This document shows, one piece after another, positions 9,265-17,607 of a stretch of DNA of 56,476 nucleotides. Source of the stretch: Azohydromonas sediminis (GTDB lineage: Bacteria > Pseudomonadota > Gammaproteobacteria > Burkholderiales > Burkholderiaceae_C); contig NZ_QOAZ01000024.1 of assembly GCF_003574675.1 (NCBI RefSeq), positions 1 through 56,476 on the forward strand, written 5' to 3'. Under the pieces are notes generated by a model that saw nothing but the letters and a program-made list of their open reading frames with translations, did not search any database and was not told the DNA's origin. The translations under genes were made by a program, and so were the position numbers. Each line of letters opens with the position of its first letter. The stretch's first letter is position 1.

Positions 9265-9893
9265 CGTGCGGCTCCCGACTTGTGCTCGTGTTCGACGACG
9301 AACCGGTCGAGCGCGGCGATGTCCTCGTCCTTGACGTGGACCATCTCCTTGAGCTTGTCGACGTCGACCTCCTCGACGTCGTGCTCGCGCGAGGGCCAGT
9401 GGCCATCGCGCAGGCAGATCACGCAGCGCACGATCTCGGCCGCCCCCTGCAGCAGCAGCAGCGCGCCGGCGAACGGGATGATGAACTTGAACGGGTACAG
9501 CGGCAGCGGCGTGGCCGAGAACGTCTTCTCGCGGATCGCGAGCGAATCCTGGAAGTAGCTCCACCCGGCCCAGGTGAGCGCGACGATGCCGGGCAGGAAG
9601 AACACGACGTACAGCACGAGGTCGATCGTCGCCTGCGTGCGCGGGCGGAAGAAGCCGTACAGCACGTCGCCGCGCACGTGTCCGCCCTTGGCCAGCGTGT
9701 ACGCGCCGGCCATCATGAACAGCGTGCCGTACATCATGATCTGGGCATTGAGCGCCCAGTCGTGCGGGTCGTTGAGCACGTAGCGCGAGAACACCTCCCA
9801 GGTGATCATCAGCGTGAGTGCGACGATGAGCCAGGCGAAGGCCTGGCCGATCCAGGTCGACAGGCGGTCGACCCGCAACAGGAGCGCTTGCAT
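9261..9893 (-). CDS. TRAP transporter small permease (DctQ)
   Basis: A 210-residue protein with four membrane helices (around residues 15-37, 55-75, 95-120 and 135-160) and the DctQ-type signature ITWEVFSRYVLN ... WALNAQIMMYGTLFMMAGAYTLAKGGHVRGD. The C-terminal 50 residues are charged and rich in acidic residues and histidine (EEVDVDKLKEMVHVKDED), longer than in most DctQ proteins, and would be cytoplasmic. The frame is open upstream; ATG at 9893 is chosen because the homologous region starts there. The stop overlaps the dctM start by four bases. A strong hairpin separates it from dctP. Confidence 0.85.
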   Translation of the reverse strand: MQALLLRVDRLSTWIGQAFAWLIVALTLMITWEVFSRYVLNDPHDWALNAQIMMYGTLFMMAGAYTLAKGGHVRGDVLYGFFRPRTQATIDLVLYVVFFLPGIVALTWAGWSYFQDSLAIREKTFSATPLPLYPFKFIIPFAGALLLLQGAAEIVRCVICLRDGHWPSREHDVEEVDVDKLKEMVHVKDEDIAALDRFVVEHEHKSGAAR

Positions 9894-9944
9894 CGGAAGT
9901 CCTCGTCGGTCGCGGCGCACCTCGCAAAGCGCCGCAAACGCGAA

Positions 9945-9974
9945 GGGCCACCGGCCTTGCAGCAGCGGTGGCCC
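9945..9974 (-). terminator. hairpin between dctP and dctQ, likely attenuator
   Basis: Nine-base perfect arms (GGGCCACCG and CGGTGGCCC) enclose a 12-base loop in the 103-base gap between the binding-protein and membrane-subunit genes. On the minus strand a run of G precedes it and TTCG follows, without a long U-tract. In TRAP and ABC operons such structures let the binding protein be made in excess over the membrane subunits by partial termination or 3'-end protection; that role is inferred. Confidence 0.55.
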
Positions 9975-9996
9975 CCCGCAGGGTGGGCGTTGATTA

Positions 9997-11124
9997 TCAG
10001 CTGCGGCGGCGGAAGTAGTGGTTCCACGCCATCTTGAAGTCGACCAGGTAGTCGTTCTGCCACGCGCCGGCACGCTCGGCGAACGCGCGCTGGCTGTCGA
10101 GCACCTTCTTGAACATCGGGTTCTCGGCCGACTTCTTCTTCATGATGTCGTCCCACGCCGCCAGCTGCGCGCGCAGGATCGCGTCGGGCGTCTTGTAGAA
10201 CTTGACGCCGGCCTTCTTCAGCTCGATGTAGTCCTGCGAGTTGCGCTCGATCGCCTTCCAGCTCATGTCGGCACTCGCCGCCTGCACCGCGTAGTCGATG
10301 ACGGCCTTCAGCTCGGCGGGCAGCGCGTCGTACTTGCCCTTGTTGAACAGGATCTCGAACTGCTCGGTGCTCTGGTGGAAGCTCTGCAGCATGCAGTTCT
10401 TGACGACGTCGGCAAAGCCGAGGATGCGGTCGGACGTCGCGTTGTTGAACTCGGCGCCGTCGATCAGGCCGCGGTCGAGCGCCGGCACGATCTCGCCGCC
10501 GGGCAGCGGGTTCACCGCGGCGCCCATCGCGGTGTACATGTCGACCGCGAGGCCGACGGTGCGGAACTTGGTGCCCTTGAGGTCCTCGACTTTCGCGATC
10601 GGCTTCTTGAACCAGCCGAACGGCTGTGTCGGCATCGGGCCGTACAGGAACGAGACGACCTCGAGGTTCAGGCTCTTGTAGATCTCGTCGAGCAGCGCCT
10701 TGCCGCCGCCGTAGTAGTGCCACGCGAGCAGCATGTTCGGGTCCATGCCGAAGCCCGGGCCCGAGCCCCACAGCGCGAGCGCCGAGTTCTTGCCGTAGTG
10801 GTACGCGACGACGCCGTGGCCGCCGTCGAGCGTGCCCTTGGCCACACCCTCGAGCAGCTGGAACGCCGGCACGACCGCGCCGGCGGGCAGCACCTCGATC
10901 TTCAGGCGGTTGCCCGCCATGTCGTTGACCTTCTTCGCGAAGTCGTTGGCGTACTCGTGGAAGATGTCCTTCGCCGGCCACGTGCTCTGGAAGCGCAGCG
11001 TCGTCGTCTGCGCGACGGCCGTCATCGGCGCGGCCATCGCGGCGGCGCCGGCGACACCGGCGGTGCCGAGGAAGCGGCGGCGGGACTTGGTCTTGGCTTG
11101 GGCGGGGGATTGGCGTTCGCTCAT
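9997..11124 (-). CDS. TRAP transporter solute-binding protein (DctP family, 2-oxo acid type)
   Basis: A 375-residue periplasmic binding protein. A twin-arginine signal is visible (SRRRFLGTAGVAGAAAMAAP, then AVAQ). The mature part follows the DctP pattern: LRFQSTWPAKDIFHEYANDF, KIEVLPAGAVVPAFQLLEGV, KFRTVGLAVDMYTAMGAA, LPGGEIVPALDRGLIDGAEF and FHQSTEQFEILFNKGKYD. The last segments resemble the TakP/lactate branch, which binds 2-oxo or 2-hydroxy acids as metal complexes. The start at 11124 was chosen for the Tat signal, since the frame stays open upstream. It is the first gene of the dctP-dctQ-dctM-amidase group and has its own 248-base upstream region. Confidence 0.85.
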   Translation of the reverse strand: MSERQSPAQAKTKSRRRFLGTAGVAGAAAMAAPMTAVAQTTTLRFQSTWPAKDIFHEYANDFAKKVNDMAGNRLKIEVLPAGAVVPAFQLLEGVAKGTLDGGHGVVAYHYGKNSALALWGSGPGFGMDPNMLLAWHYYGGGKALLDEIYKSLNLEVVSFLYGPMPTQPFGWFKKPIAKVEDLKGTKFRTVGLAVDMYTAMGAAVNPLPGGEIVPALDRGLIDGAEFNNATSDRILGFADVVKNCMLQSFHQSTEQFEILFNKGKYDALPAELKAVIDYAVQAASADMSWKAIERNSQDYIELKKAGVKFYKTPDAILRAQLAAWDDIMKKKSAENPMFKKVLDSQRAFAERAGAWQNDYLVDFKMAWNHYFRRRS

Positions 11125-11215
11125 CGGGGTCTCCGTGCGTGTGTCGATAGCGGAAAGGGGCGCGGCCGGTGAGCGCCGGCGGCGCCGAAGCGGTCCGAGA
11201 CGATGGTGGGGCTGG

Positions 11216-11244
11216 ACTATCGAGGCCGCCCGCCGGCCCCACAA
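11216..11244 (-). promoter_or_regulatory. candidate sigma-70 promoter for the dctP operon
   Basis: Reading the minus strand, TTGTGG and GATAGT are separated by 17 bases, matching 3/6 and 4/6 of the sigma-70 boxes. They lie about 95 bases before the dctP start. A small dyad (GGGT-N3-ACCC) sits just upstream of the -35 box and could bind a regulator. The boxes are weak and found by eye only. Confidence 0.3.
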
Positions 11245-11372
11245 CTGGGTCTTACCCGTGCGGCACGCAAGCCCCAGGGCGGTCCAACGCGTCAGATTGA
11301 CGCGCGCTGCGGGCGCATGCGCGCCGGGGGCGCTGCGGCCAGACCGCGGCGGGCGGCGCGACGCACGAGGGG

Positions 11373-12239
11373 TCAGGCGGCTGCGTCGCCGGTGCGCCAC
11401 AGCGAGGCGGCGCGCTCGGCCAGCCGGGCGTGCTGCGCCGCGTCGAGCAGGCGGTGGCGCAGCGCGAAGTCGAGCGTCGCCAGTGCGGCGTCGACCGTCA
11501 TCGCGCCAGTGGCGGCGAGCGCGAGCGCCTCGTCGACCGGCACGAGGCGCAGCGCGGCGACTTCGCCGTCCTGGTTGCGCGGCATCACGTCGCGCGGCAG
11601 CGGCAGGTCCCACACGTGCAGGTGCTCGTGCTGCAGCCCTTCGGCGATGTCGCAATCGAGCACGATCACGCGCCCCGGGCGCGCGGCGGCCATCGTCGCC
11701 GCGTCGAGCCCGGCTTCTTCCCAGCCCTCGCGTACCAGCGCGTCGAACGGCGACTGGCCGTGCGGCACGCCGCCGCCGACGAGGTTGTCGAGCTTGCCCG
11801 GGTCGGTGGGCTTGTGCGGCGAGCGCTGCGCGATCCACAGCGCCCGCGGGCGGCCGCTGTCGTCGGCGACGTAGCCGTTGGCGTGCGCGCCCAGCGTCAG
11901 CGTGCCCCAGAAGCGCGCCGCCGCGCGCTCGATCGCCGCCAAGGCGCGCATCGTGCGCGGCTGCCACAGCGTGAAGCGCTCGTCGCGCCACGCGCGGATC
12001 CACCCGTCGTCGCGCAGCGCGGCGTGCACCTCGTCGAGCCGCGCGTCGAGGTCGGGCACCGCACGCAGCCGCACCGCGTCGGGCGCGACGTCGATGAGCG
12101 TGGGCCAGCGGCCGAGCGCCTCGAGGTGCGCGCGGGCGACCGAGCCGACCGGGGTGTCGTCGCTCCCGACGAACAGCGGCACGCGCGGCACGCGCCGCCG
12201 GCGCGCCGCGTCGATGCAGCACCAGTCGCGGTCGCCCAC
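11373..12239 (-). CDS. NUDIX hydrolase with DUF4743-type N-terminal domain
   Basis: A 288-residue NUDIX protein. The Nudix box reads GGGVPHGQSPFDALVREGWEEAGL: the REGWEEAGL core is intact, but Gln stands where the consensus has the first Glu. The N-terminal 110 residues (VPLFVGSDDTPVGSVARAHLEAL ... RDERFTLWQPRTMRALAAIERAAARFWG) match the DUF4743 domain of the thiamine-pyrophosphokinase-related NUDIX family seen in fungi and proteobacteria, which removes damaged thiamine diphosphates. The frame is open upstream; GTG at 12239 is preferred because homologous sequence begins soon after. It follows the oxidoreductase gene by 23 bases, fitting a thiamine-diphosphate-dependent enzyme as neighbour. 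Confidence 0.75.
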   Translation of the reverse strand: MGDRDWCCIDAARRRRVPRVPLFVGSDDTPVGSVARAHLEALGRWPTLIDVAPDAVRLRAVPDLDARLDEVHAALRDDGWIRAWRDERFTLWQPRTMRALAAIERAAARFWGTLTLGAHANGYVADDSGRPRALWIAQRSPHKPTDPGKLDNLVGGGVPHGQSPFDALVREGWEEAGLDAATMAAARPGRVIVLDCDIAEGLQHEHLHVWDLPLPRDVMPRNQDGEVAALRLVPVDEALALAATGAMTVDAALATLDFALRHRLLDAAQHARLAERAASLWRTGDAAA

Positions 12240-12262
12240 CGGCAGCCGCTCGCGAGCGCCGT

Positions 12263-15200
12263 TCAGGCGGCGCGTGCCACCGCGGTGCCGGCCGGCTGTC
12301 CGCGCCAGCGCGCCATCAGCGCGTCCCACTTCGCGCGCGCGGCCTTCAGGTGGCGTGCCTTGACGTGGCCGTAGCCGCGGATCTCCTCGGGGATGCGGGC
12401 GATCTCGACCGCGAGCGCGAGCCGCTCGGCGGTCAGGCCCTGCAGCAGCTCGTCGATGCACGCGCGGTACTCGCCGATCAGCGCACGCTCGGTGCGCCGT
12501 TCCTCGGTGCGGCCGAACGGGTCGAGCACGGTGCCGCGCAGGCCCTTGAGCTTCGCGAGCACGCCGAACGCCGTGCGCACCCACGGCCCGAACGGCCGCT
12601 TGACGAGTTCGCCCTTGGCATTGGTCTTCGCGAGCAGCGGCGGCGCGAGGTGGTGCACGAGCCTGAAGTCGCCTTCGAACATCGAGGCGATCTTCGCGAC
12701 GAACGCCGGGTCGGTGTGCAGGCGGGCGACTTCGTACTCGTCCTTGTACGCCATCAGCTTGAACAGGTAACGCGCGACCGCTTCGGTCAGGCCCGTCGAG
12801 GCGAGCGGCGCCTCGGCGGCGCGCACCTTGTCGACGAACGCCTTGTAGTCGGCGGCGTAGGCGGCGTTCTGGTAGCCGGTGAGGAACTCGACGCGCCGGG
12901 CGACCATCTCGTCGAGCGACGGCCGCCTGACGAACTCGATCACCTGCGCGCCCTTGAAGAGTGCGCGCACCGCGGCGAGGTCGTGCGCGCAGCGGCGGCC
13001 CCACTCGAACGCGGCCTTGTTGGCCTCGACCTGCACGCCGTTGAGCTCGATCGCGCGCAGCAGCGACGCCTGCGTCAGTGGCACGCGCCCCTGCTGCCAC
13101 GCGTAGCCGAGCATCAGCGGGTTGGTGAAGATGCTGTCGCCGAGCAGGGCTACCGCGACTTCCTCGGCGTCGAACGCGCCGACGAGGGTGTCGCCGGCCG
13201 CCGCGCGCAGCGCGGCTTCGCAGTTCGCGCCCGGGAACTGCCAGTCGGGCTGGTGCACGAACGCGGCGGTCGGCGTGCCGTGCGTGTTGACCGCGACGTA
13301 GGTGCGGCCCTTCGCGATCGCGCCGAGCGTCGTCTTGCCGGCGGTGACGATCGCGTCGCAGCCGATCACGAGGTCGGCCTTCGCGGTGTCGACCTTCGTC
13401 GTGTAGATCGCCTCGGGGCGGTTGGCGATCTGCACGTGGCTCCACGTCGCGCCGCCCTTTTGCGCGAGGCCGGCCGAGTCCTGCGTGACGACGCCCTTGC
13501 CCTCGAGGTGCGCGGCCATGCCGAGCAGCTGGCCGATCGTGATCACGCCGGTGCCGCCGACGCCGGCAACGACGATGCCGTAAGCCGTCTCGGCCGCCGG
13601 CAGCACCGGCTCGGGGATCGGCGGCAGCGCGAACGGGTCGGCCTTCGTCTCCTTCTTCGGCTTGCGCAAGCTGCCGCCTTCGACGGTGACGAAGCTCGGG
13701 CAGAAGCCCTTGACGCAGGAGAAGTCCTTGTTGCAGGTGTTCTGGTTGATGCGCCGCTTGCGGCCGAACTCGGTCTCGAGCGGCTCGACCGACAGGCAGT
13801 TGCTCTGCTCGCCGCAGTCGCCGCATCCTTCGCACACCAGCTCGTTGATGACGACGCGCTTGGCCGGGTCTTCCATCGTGCCGCGCTTGCGGCGGCGGCG
13901 CTTCTCGGTGGCGCAGGTCTGGTCGTAGATCAGCACGGTGCAGCCGGCGATCTCGCGCAGCTCGCGCTGCACGGCGTCGAGCTCGTCGCGGTGGCGCACC
14001 GTGACGCCGGCAGCGAGCCGCTGCCTCACGCCGGCGTCGTCGTACTTGTCCGGCTCGTCGGTGACGACGACGATCTTCTTGACGCCTTCGGCGTCGAGCT
14101 CGCGCGTCATTTCGGGCACGCGCATCGTGCCGTCGACCGGCTGGCCGCCCGTCATCGCGACCGCGTCGTTGAACAGGATCTTGTAGGTGATGTTGACGCC
14201 GGCGGCCACGCTCTGGCGCACCGCGAGCAGCCCCGAGTGGTAGTAGGTGCCGTCGCCGAGGTTGGCGAACAGGTGCTTGTCGGTCGTGAACGGCGCCTGG
14301 CCGACCCAGCTGACGCCTTCGCCGCCCATCTGGCTGAACGTGACGGTGCTGCGGTCCATCCACACCGCCATGTAGTGGCAGCCGATGCCGGCCGCCGCGC
14401 GCGAGCCCTCGGGCACGCGCGTGCTGGTGTTGTGCGGGCAGCCGCTGCAGAACCACGGGATGCGGTCGCCGGTCGTGACGGTGGTGGCCGCCATCGCGCG
14501 TTCCTTGGCCTCGATGACGGCGATGCGCGCGTCCATGCGCGCGGCGATGTCGGCGCTCACGCCCATCTTCTTCAGCCGCTTCGCGATCGCCTTCGCGATG
14601 ATCGACGGCGTGAGATCCGCCTTGGCGCGCAGCAGCCAGTTCTGGCTCGGGTTCGGCATCGCCCACTCGCCACCCGAGAAGTCGCCTTCGGGCTCGTCGA
14701 ACTTGCCGAGCACGTTCGGCCGCACGTCGGGGCGCCAGTTGTAGAGCTCCTCCTTGAGCTGGTACTCGATGACCTGGCGCTTCTCCTCGACGACGAGGAT
14801 CTCCTGCAGCCCGGTGGCGAAGTCGCGCGTGATCGTCGCTTCCAGCGGCCACACGACGTTGACCTTGTGCAGCCGGATGCCGAGCTGCCGGCAGGTGTCG
14901 TCGTCGAGCCCGAGGTCGGCGAGCGCCTGGCGCGTGTCGTTGAACGCCTTACCGCTGGCGATGATGCCGTAGCGGTCGTTCGGCCCTTCGATGACGTTGT
15001 GGTTGAGCCGGTTTGCACGCACGTAGGCGAGCGCGGCGTACCACTTGTAGTCCATCAGCCGCGCTTCCTGGTCCAGCGGCGCGTCGGGCCAGCGGATGTG
15101 CACGCCGCCGGCGGGCATCACGAAGTCCTCGGGCAGCACGATGCGCACGCGCTCGGGGTCGACGACGACCGACGACGCCGACTCGACGACTTCCTGGATC

Positions 15201-15835
15201 GTCTTCATGCCGGTCCACACGCCGGCGAAGCGGCTCATCGCGAACGCGTGCAGCCCCATGTCGAGGATGTCCTGCACGTTGCTCGGGAAGAACACCGGCA
15301 GCCCGCAGGCCTTGAAGATGTGGTCGCTCTGGTGCGCCGCGGTGCTGCTCTTGGCGACGTGGTCGTCGCCGGCCACCGCGATCACGCCGCCGTGCTTCGC
15401 GGTGCCGGCCATGTTGGCGTGCTTGAACACGTCGGAGCAGCGGTCCACCCCCGGGCCCTTGCCGTACCAGATGCCGAACACGCCGTCGTACTTCTTCGAG
15501 GACGGGAACAGGTCGAGCTGCTGTGTGCCCCACACCGCGGTGGCGGCGAGCTCCTCGTTGACGCCGGGCTGGAACACGACGTGGTTCGCCGCGAGGTGCT
15601 TCTTGGCCTGCCACAGCGCCTGGTCGTAGCCGCCGAGCGGGCTGCCACGGTAGCCGCTGACGAAGCCCGCCGTGTTCAGCCCCGCCATCGCGTCGCGCTG
15701 GCGCTGCAGCATCGGCAGCCGTACGAGCGCCTGCACCCCGCTCATGAAGGCGCGGCCGTGGTCGAGGGTGTACTTGTCCTCGAGCGTGACGCTCTCGAGC
15801 GCCTTGCGGATCGATTCGGGCAGCGGTGCATTCAT
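12263..15835 (-). CDS. fused indolepyruvate:ferredoxin oxidoreductase (IorA-IorB type)
   Basis: A 1,190-residue cytoplasmic enzyme that fuses the alpha and beta subunits of 2-oxoacid:ferredoxin oxidoreductase. It should oxidatively decarboxylate aryl pyruvates such as indolepyruvate or phenylpyruvate to acyl-CoA, using thiamine diphosphate and iron-sulfur clusters. Evidence includes the N-terminal GFVSGYRGSPLGGYDQALW, the central thiamine-binding region (GDGTYYHSG), the cysteine cluster CEGCGDCGEQSNCL ... CNKDFSCVKGFCPSF (about 667-712) and the gamma-domain start GIVVAGVGGTGVITIGQLL. Length fits fused bacterial members. It is divergent from an Lrp-type regulator, a common arrangement for amino-acid catabolism, and precedes the NUDIX gene. 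Confidence 0.9.
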   Translation of the reverse strand: MNAPLPESIRKALESVTLEDKYTLDHGRAFMSGVQALVRLPMLQRQRDAMAGLNTAGFVSGYRGSPLGGYDQALWQAKKHLAANHVVFQPGVNEELAATAVWGTQQLDLFPSSKKYDGVFGIWYGKGPGVDRCSDVFKHANMAGTAKHGGVIAVAGDDHVAKSSTAAHQSDHIFKACGLPVFFPSNVQDILDMGLHAFAMSRFAGVWTGMKTIQEVVESASSVVVDPERVRIVLPEDFVMPAGGVHIRWPDAPLDQEARLMDYKWYAALAYVRANRLNHNVIEGPNDRYGIIASGKAFNDTRQALADLGLDDDTCRQLGIRLHKVNVVWPLEATITRDFATGLQEILVVEEKRQVIEYQLKEELYNWRPDVRPNVLGKFDEPEGDFSGGEWAMPNPSQNWLLRAKADLTPSIIAKAIAKRLKKMGVSADIAARMDARIAVIEAKERAMAATTVTTGDRIPWFCSGCPHNTSTRVPEGSRAAAGIGCHYMAVWMDRSTVTFSQMGGEGVSWVGQAPFTTDKHLFANLGDGTYYHSGLLAVRQSVAAGVNITYKILFNDAVAMTGGQPVDGTMRVPEMTRELDAEGVKKIVVVTDEPDKYDDAGVRQRLAAGVTVRHRDELDAVQRELREIAGCTVLIYDQTCATEKRRRRKRGTMEDPAKRVVINELVCEGCGDCGEQSNCLSVEPLETEFGRKRRINQNTCNKDFSCVKGFCPSFVTVEGGSLRKPKKETKADPFALPPIPEPVLPAAETAYGIVVAGVGGTGVITIGQLLGMAAHLEGKGVVTQDSAGLAQKGGATWSHVQIANRPEAIYTTKVDTAKADLVIGCDAIVTAGKTTLGAIAKGRTYVAVNTHGTPTAAFVHQPDWQFPGANCEAALRAAAGDTLVGAFDAEEVAVALLGDSIFTNPLMLGYAWQQGRVPLTQASLLRAIELNGVQVEANKAAFEWGRRCAHDLAAVRALFKGAQVIEFVRRPSLDEMVARRVEFLTGYQNAAYAADYKAFVDKVRAAEAPLASTGLTEAVARYLFKLMAYKDEYEVARLHTDPAFVAKIASMFEGDFRLVHHLAPPLLAKTNAKGELVKRPFGPWVRTAFGVLAKLKGLRGTVLDPFGRTEERRTERALIGEYRACIDELLQGLTAERLALAVEIARIPEEIRGYGHVKARHLKAARAKWDALMARWRGQPAGTAVARAA

Positions 15836-15943
15836 CGGGCGGACTCCGTCGGTGGGGGGTCGGTGCGGCGTTCGCGCGCGAGGCTCGTGACCCCGCCGCG
15901 GCTGCGTGCCAGTGTAGGAGCGCGGCGCCGACAGGTGTTTTCT

Positions 15944-16005
15944 ATTCGTGCTTTCCAGGGCATGATGGGCGCATCGATCTTGCTCTGTCGCCGAGTTTCA
16001 CGAAT
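15944..16005. promoter_or_regulatory. inverted 7-mers in the ior/Lrp divergent promoter region
   Basis: The 172-base gap between the oxidoreductase start (15835) and the Lrp-type regulator start (16008) contains an AT-richer block near 15938-15958. ATTCGTG at 15944-15950 and its exact reverse complement CACGAAT at 15999-16005 lie 55 bases apart, close to five helical turns. The second copy touches the regulator's start region, as an autoregulatory operator would. Lrp-family proteins often bind spaced, phased sites, but two 7-mers could arise by chance. Confidence 0.3.
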
Positions 16006-16007
16006 CA

Positions 16008-16565
16008 ATGTCATCGCCGATCGCCGAATCAGGGAAAACCAGAAGGCCGCCCCCGGGTGACGGTGCCGAGGCGGCGCACGGCCCCGACCTCGACCGCTAC
16101 GACATCGCGATCCTGGCCGAGCTGCAGCGCGACGCGCGGCTGTCGAACGCCGAGCTGGCGTCGCGCATCGGGCTGTCGGCCGCGCCGACGTGGCGGCGCG
16201 TCAAGTGGCTCGAGGAGCAGGGCTACATCACCGGCTACCGCGCCGAGATCGACCGCCGCCGCATCGGGCTGGGCGTGCTCGCGTTCGTGCGCGTCGACAC
16301 CGAGCGCGCCAGCGGCGCCGCGATGCGCGAGCTCGAAGCGGCGATCCGCGCGCTGCCCGAAGTCGTCGCCTGCCACTACGTCAGCGGCAGCGGCACCTTC
16401 GAGCTGCAGGTGATGGCCACCGACCTCGACGCGTATGCCCACTTCTCGGTCGACACGCTGCTGAACCTGCCGAACGTGAAGGACATCCACACGCGCTTCT
16501 CGCTCGGCGAGGTCAAGGCCGGCGGCGCGCTGCCGCTGGCGCACCTGCGCGCGCGGCGTGGCTGA
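16008..16565 (+). CDS. Lrp/AsnC-family transcriptional regulator
   Basis: A 185-residue regulator. The N-terminal 25 residues are Pro/Gly-rich, then LDRYDIAILAELQRDARLSNAELASRIGLSAAPTWRRVKWLEEQGYI forms the Lrp-type helix-turn-helix and TGYRAEIDRRRIGL leads into the RAM ligand-binding domain (FVRVDTERAS ... CHYVSGSGTFELQVMATDLDAY). It is divergent from the indolepyruvate oxidoreductase gene, so that gene is the likely target and an aromatic amino acid or its keto acid the likely effector. The next gene, an EamA transporter, starts inside its last codons. The ATG at 16008 gives a normal family length plus a short leader. Confidence 0.9.
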   Translation: MSSPIAESGKTRRPPPGDGAEAAHGPDLDRYDIAILAELQRDARLSNAELASRIGLSAAPTWRRVKWLEEQGYITGYRAEIDRRRIGLGVLAFVRVDTERASGAAMRELEAAIRALPEVVACHYVSGSGTFELQVMATDLDAYAHFSVDTLLNLPNVKDIHTRFSLGEVKAGGALPLAHLRARRG

Positions 16566-17472
16566 CGCACGCGGCGCCCCCGCGCCGGTGCTGCCGTGGC
16601 GGCACCTGCTGCTGGGGCTGGTCGTCGTCGCCGTGTGGGGCAGCAACTTCGTCGTCATCAAGGCCGCGCTGGCGCACCTGCCGCCGCTGTTCCTCGCGTT
16701 CCTGCGCTTCGCGCTCGCGTTCGCGCCGGCGCTCGTGATCGTGCGCCCGCCGGTGCCGTGGTCGCAGCTCGCCGCGTACGGCGTGCTGATCGGCGCCGGC
16801 CAGTTCGGGCTGCTGTTCTTCGCGATGACGGCCCACATCTCGCCCGGGCTGGCCTCGCTCGTGATCCAGACGCAGGTCTTCTTCACGATCGGGCTGGCGG
16901 CGTGGCTCGGTGGCGAGCGCGTGCGCCGCGTGCAATGGCTCGGACTCGGCTGCGCCGCCGCGGGGCTCGCGCTGATCGCGTGGCAGGGCGACGCGAGCGC
17001 GACGCCGCTCGGGCTGGCGCTGGTGCTCGCCGCCGCGGCGAGCTGGGCCGGCGGCAACCTCGTCGGCCGGCGCGCCGGGCGCGTCGACATGCTCGGCTAC
17101 ATGGTGTGGTCGAGCGCGTTCGCGCTGCCGCCGCTGCTCGCGCTGTCGCTCGTGTTCGAGGGGCCGGCCGCGATCGTCGAGGGCGTGCGCGGCGCCGACG
17201 GCGCGACCTGGCTGGCGGTGGCGTGGCAGGCGCTGGGCAACACGCTGTTCGGCTACGCGGCGTGGGGCTGGCTGCTCGCGCGCCACGCGGCAGCCACCGT
17301 GGCACCGCTGGCGCTTGGCGTGCCGGTGTTCGGGATGGCGGCGTCGGCGTGGTGGCTCGGCGAGGCGCTGCCGGCGTGGAAGCTCGTCGCCGCCGCGCTC
17401 GTGATGCTGGGGCTGGCGCTGAACGTGCTGTGGCCGCGCGTCGAGTCGGCGTTGCGCGGCAGGTCGAAGTGA
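16558..17472 (+). CDS. EamA/DMT-family transporter
   Basis: A 304-residue protein with ten predicted membrane helices in two EamA repeats. The first repeat opens with LVVVAVWGSNFVVIKAALAHLPPLFLAFLRF, the second with LGLALVLAAAASWAGGNLVGRRAG. Hallmarks are the WGSNFV motif and the GLASLVIQTQVFFTIGLAAW stretch. Translation probably starts at GTG 16558, overlapping the regulator gene by 8 bases, so the pair is co-expressed. Members of this group export amino acids or related metabolites. Placed with an Lrp-type regulator and the indolepyruvate enzyme, an amino-acid efflux role is plausible but not shown. Confidence 0.85.
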   Translation: MADARGAPAPVLPWRHLLLGLVVVAVWGSNFVVIKAALAHLPPLFLAFLRFALAFAPALVIVRPPVPWSQLAAYGVLIGAGQFGLLFFAMTAHISPGLASLVIQTQVFFTIGLAAWLGGERVRRVQWLGLGCAAAGLALIAWQGDASATPLGLALVLAAAASWAGGNLVGRRAGRVDMLGYMVWSSAFALPPLLALSLVFEGPAAIVEGVRGADGATWLAVAWQALGNTLFGYAAWGWLLARHAAATVAPLALGVPVFGMAASAWWLGEALPAWKLVAAALVMLGLALNVLWPRVESALRGRSK

Positions 17473-17607
17473 CGCGATACCCGAGGAAGCCGGGCACGGA
17501 TGGCGCAAGCCCTGGGCCGGGATCGATGGCGCGCGGCACTGGTACGCACCTTGCACCGGGGTGTCCCAGTCGTGCCAGCGAATCCTGCCCCTCCCGAACC
17601 GTCGCTG

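Noticed and set aside
7303-9951. An apparent 882-residue fusion upstream of dctM
   Set aside because: The first 229 residues are the dctQ region read in another frame; the ATGA overlap at 9261-9264 shows two normal genes.
9997-12222. An apparent 741-residue NUDIX-DctP fusion
   Set aside because: The upstream part is the NUDIX gene read out of frame; a Tat signal marks the true dctP start at 11124.
12350-16060. A 1,236-residue open frame antisense to the indolepyruvate oxidoreductase
   Set aside because: It mirrors codon bias of the real gene and has no recognisable domain.
17500-17607. A longer start for the PAS kinase
   Set aside because: The extra 36 residues look unstructured and lack a good ribosome site; 17608 is closer to the PAS domain. 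It cannot be fully excluded.
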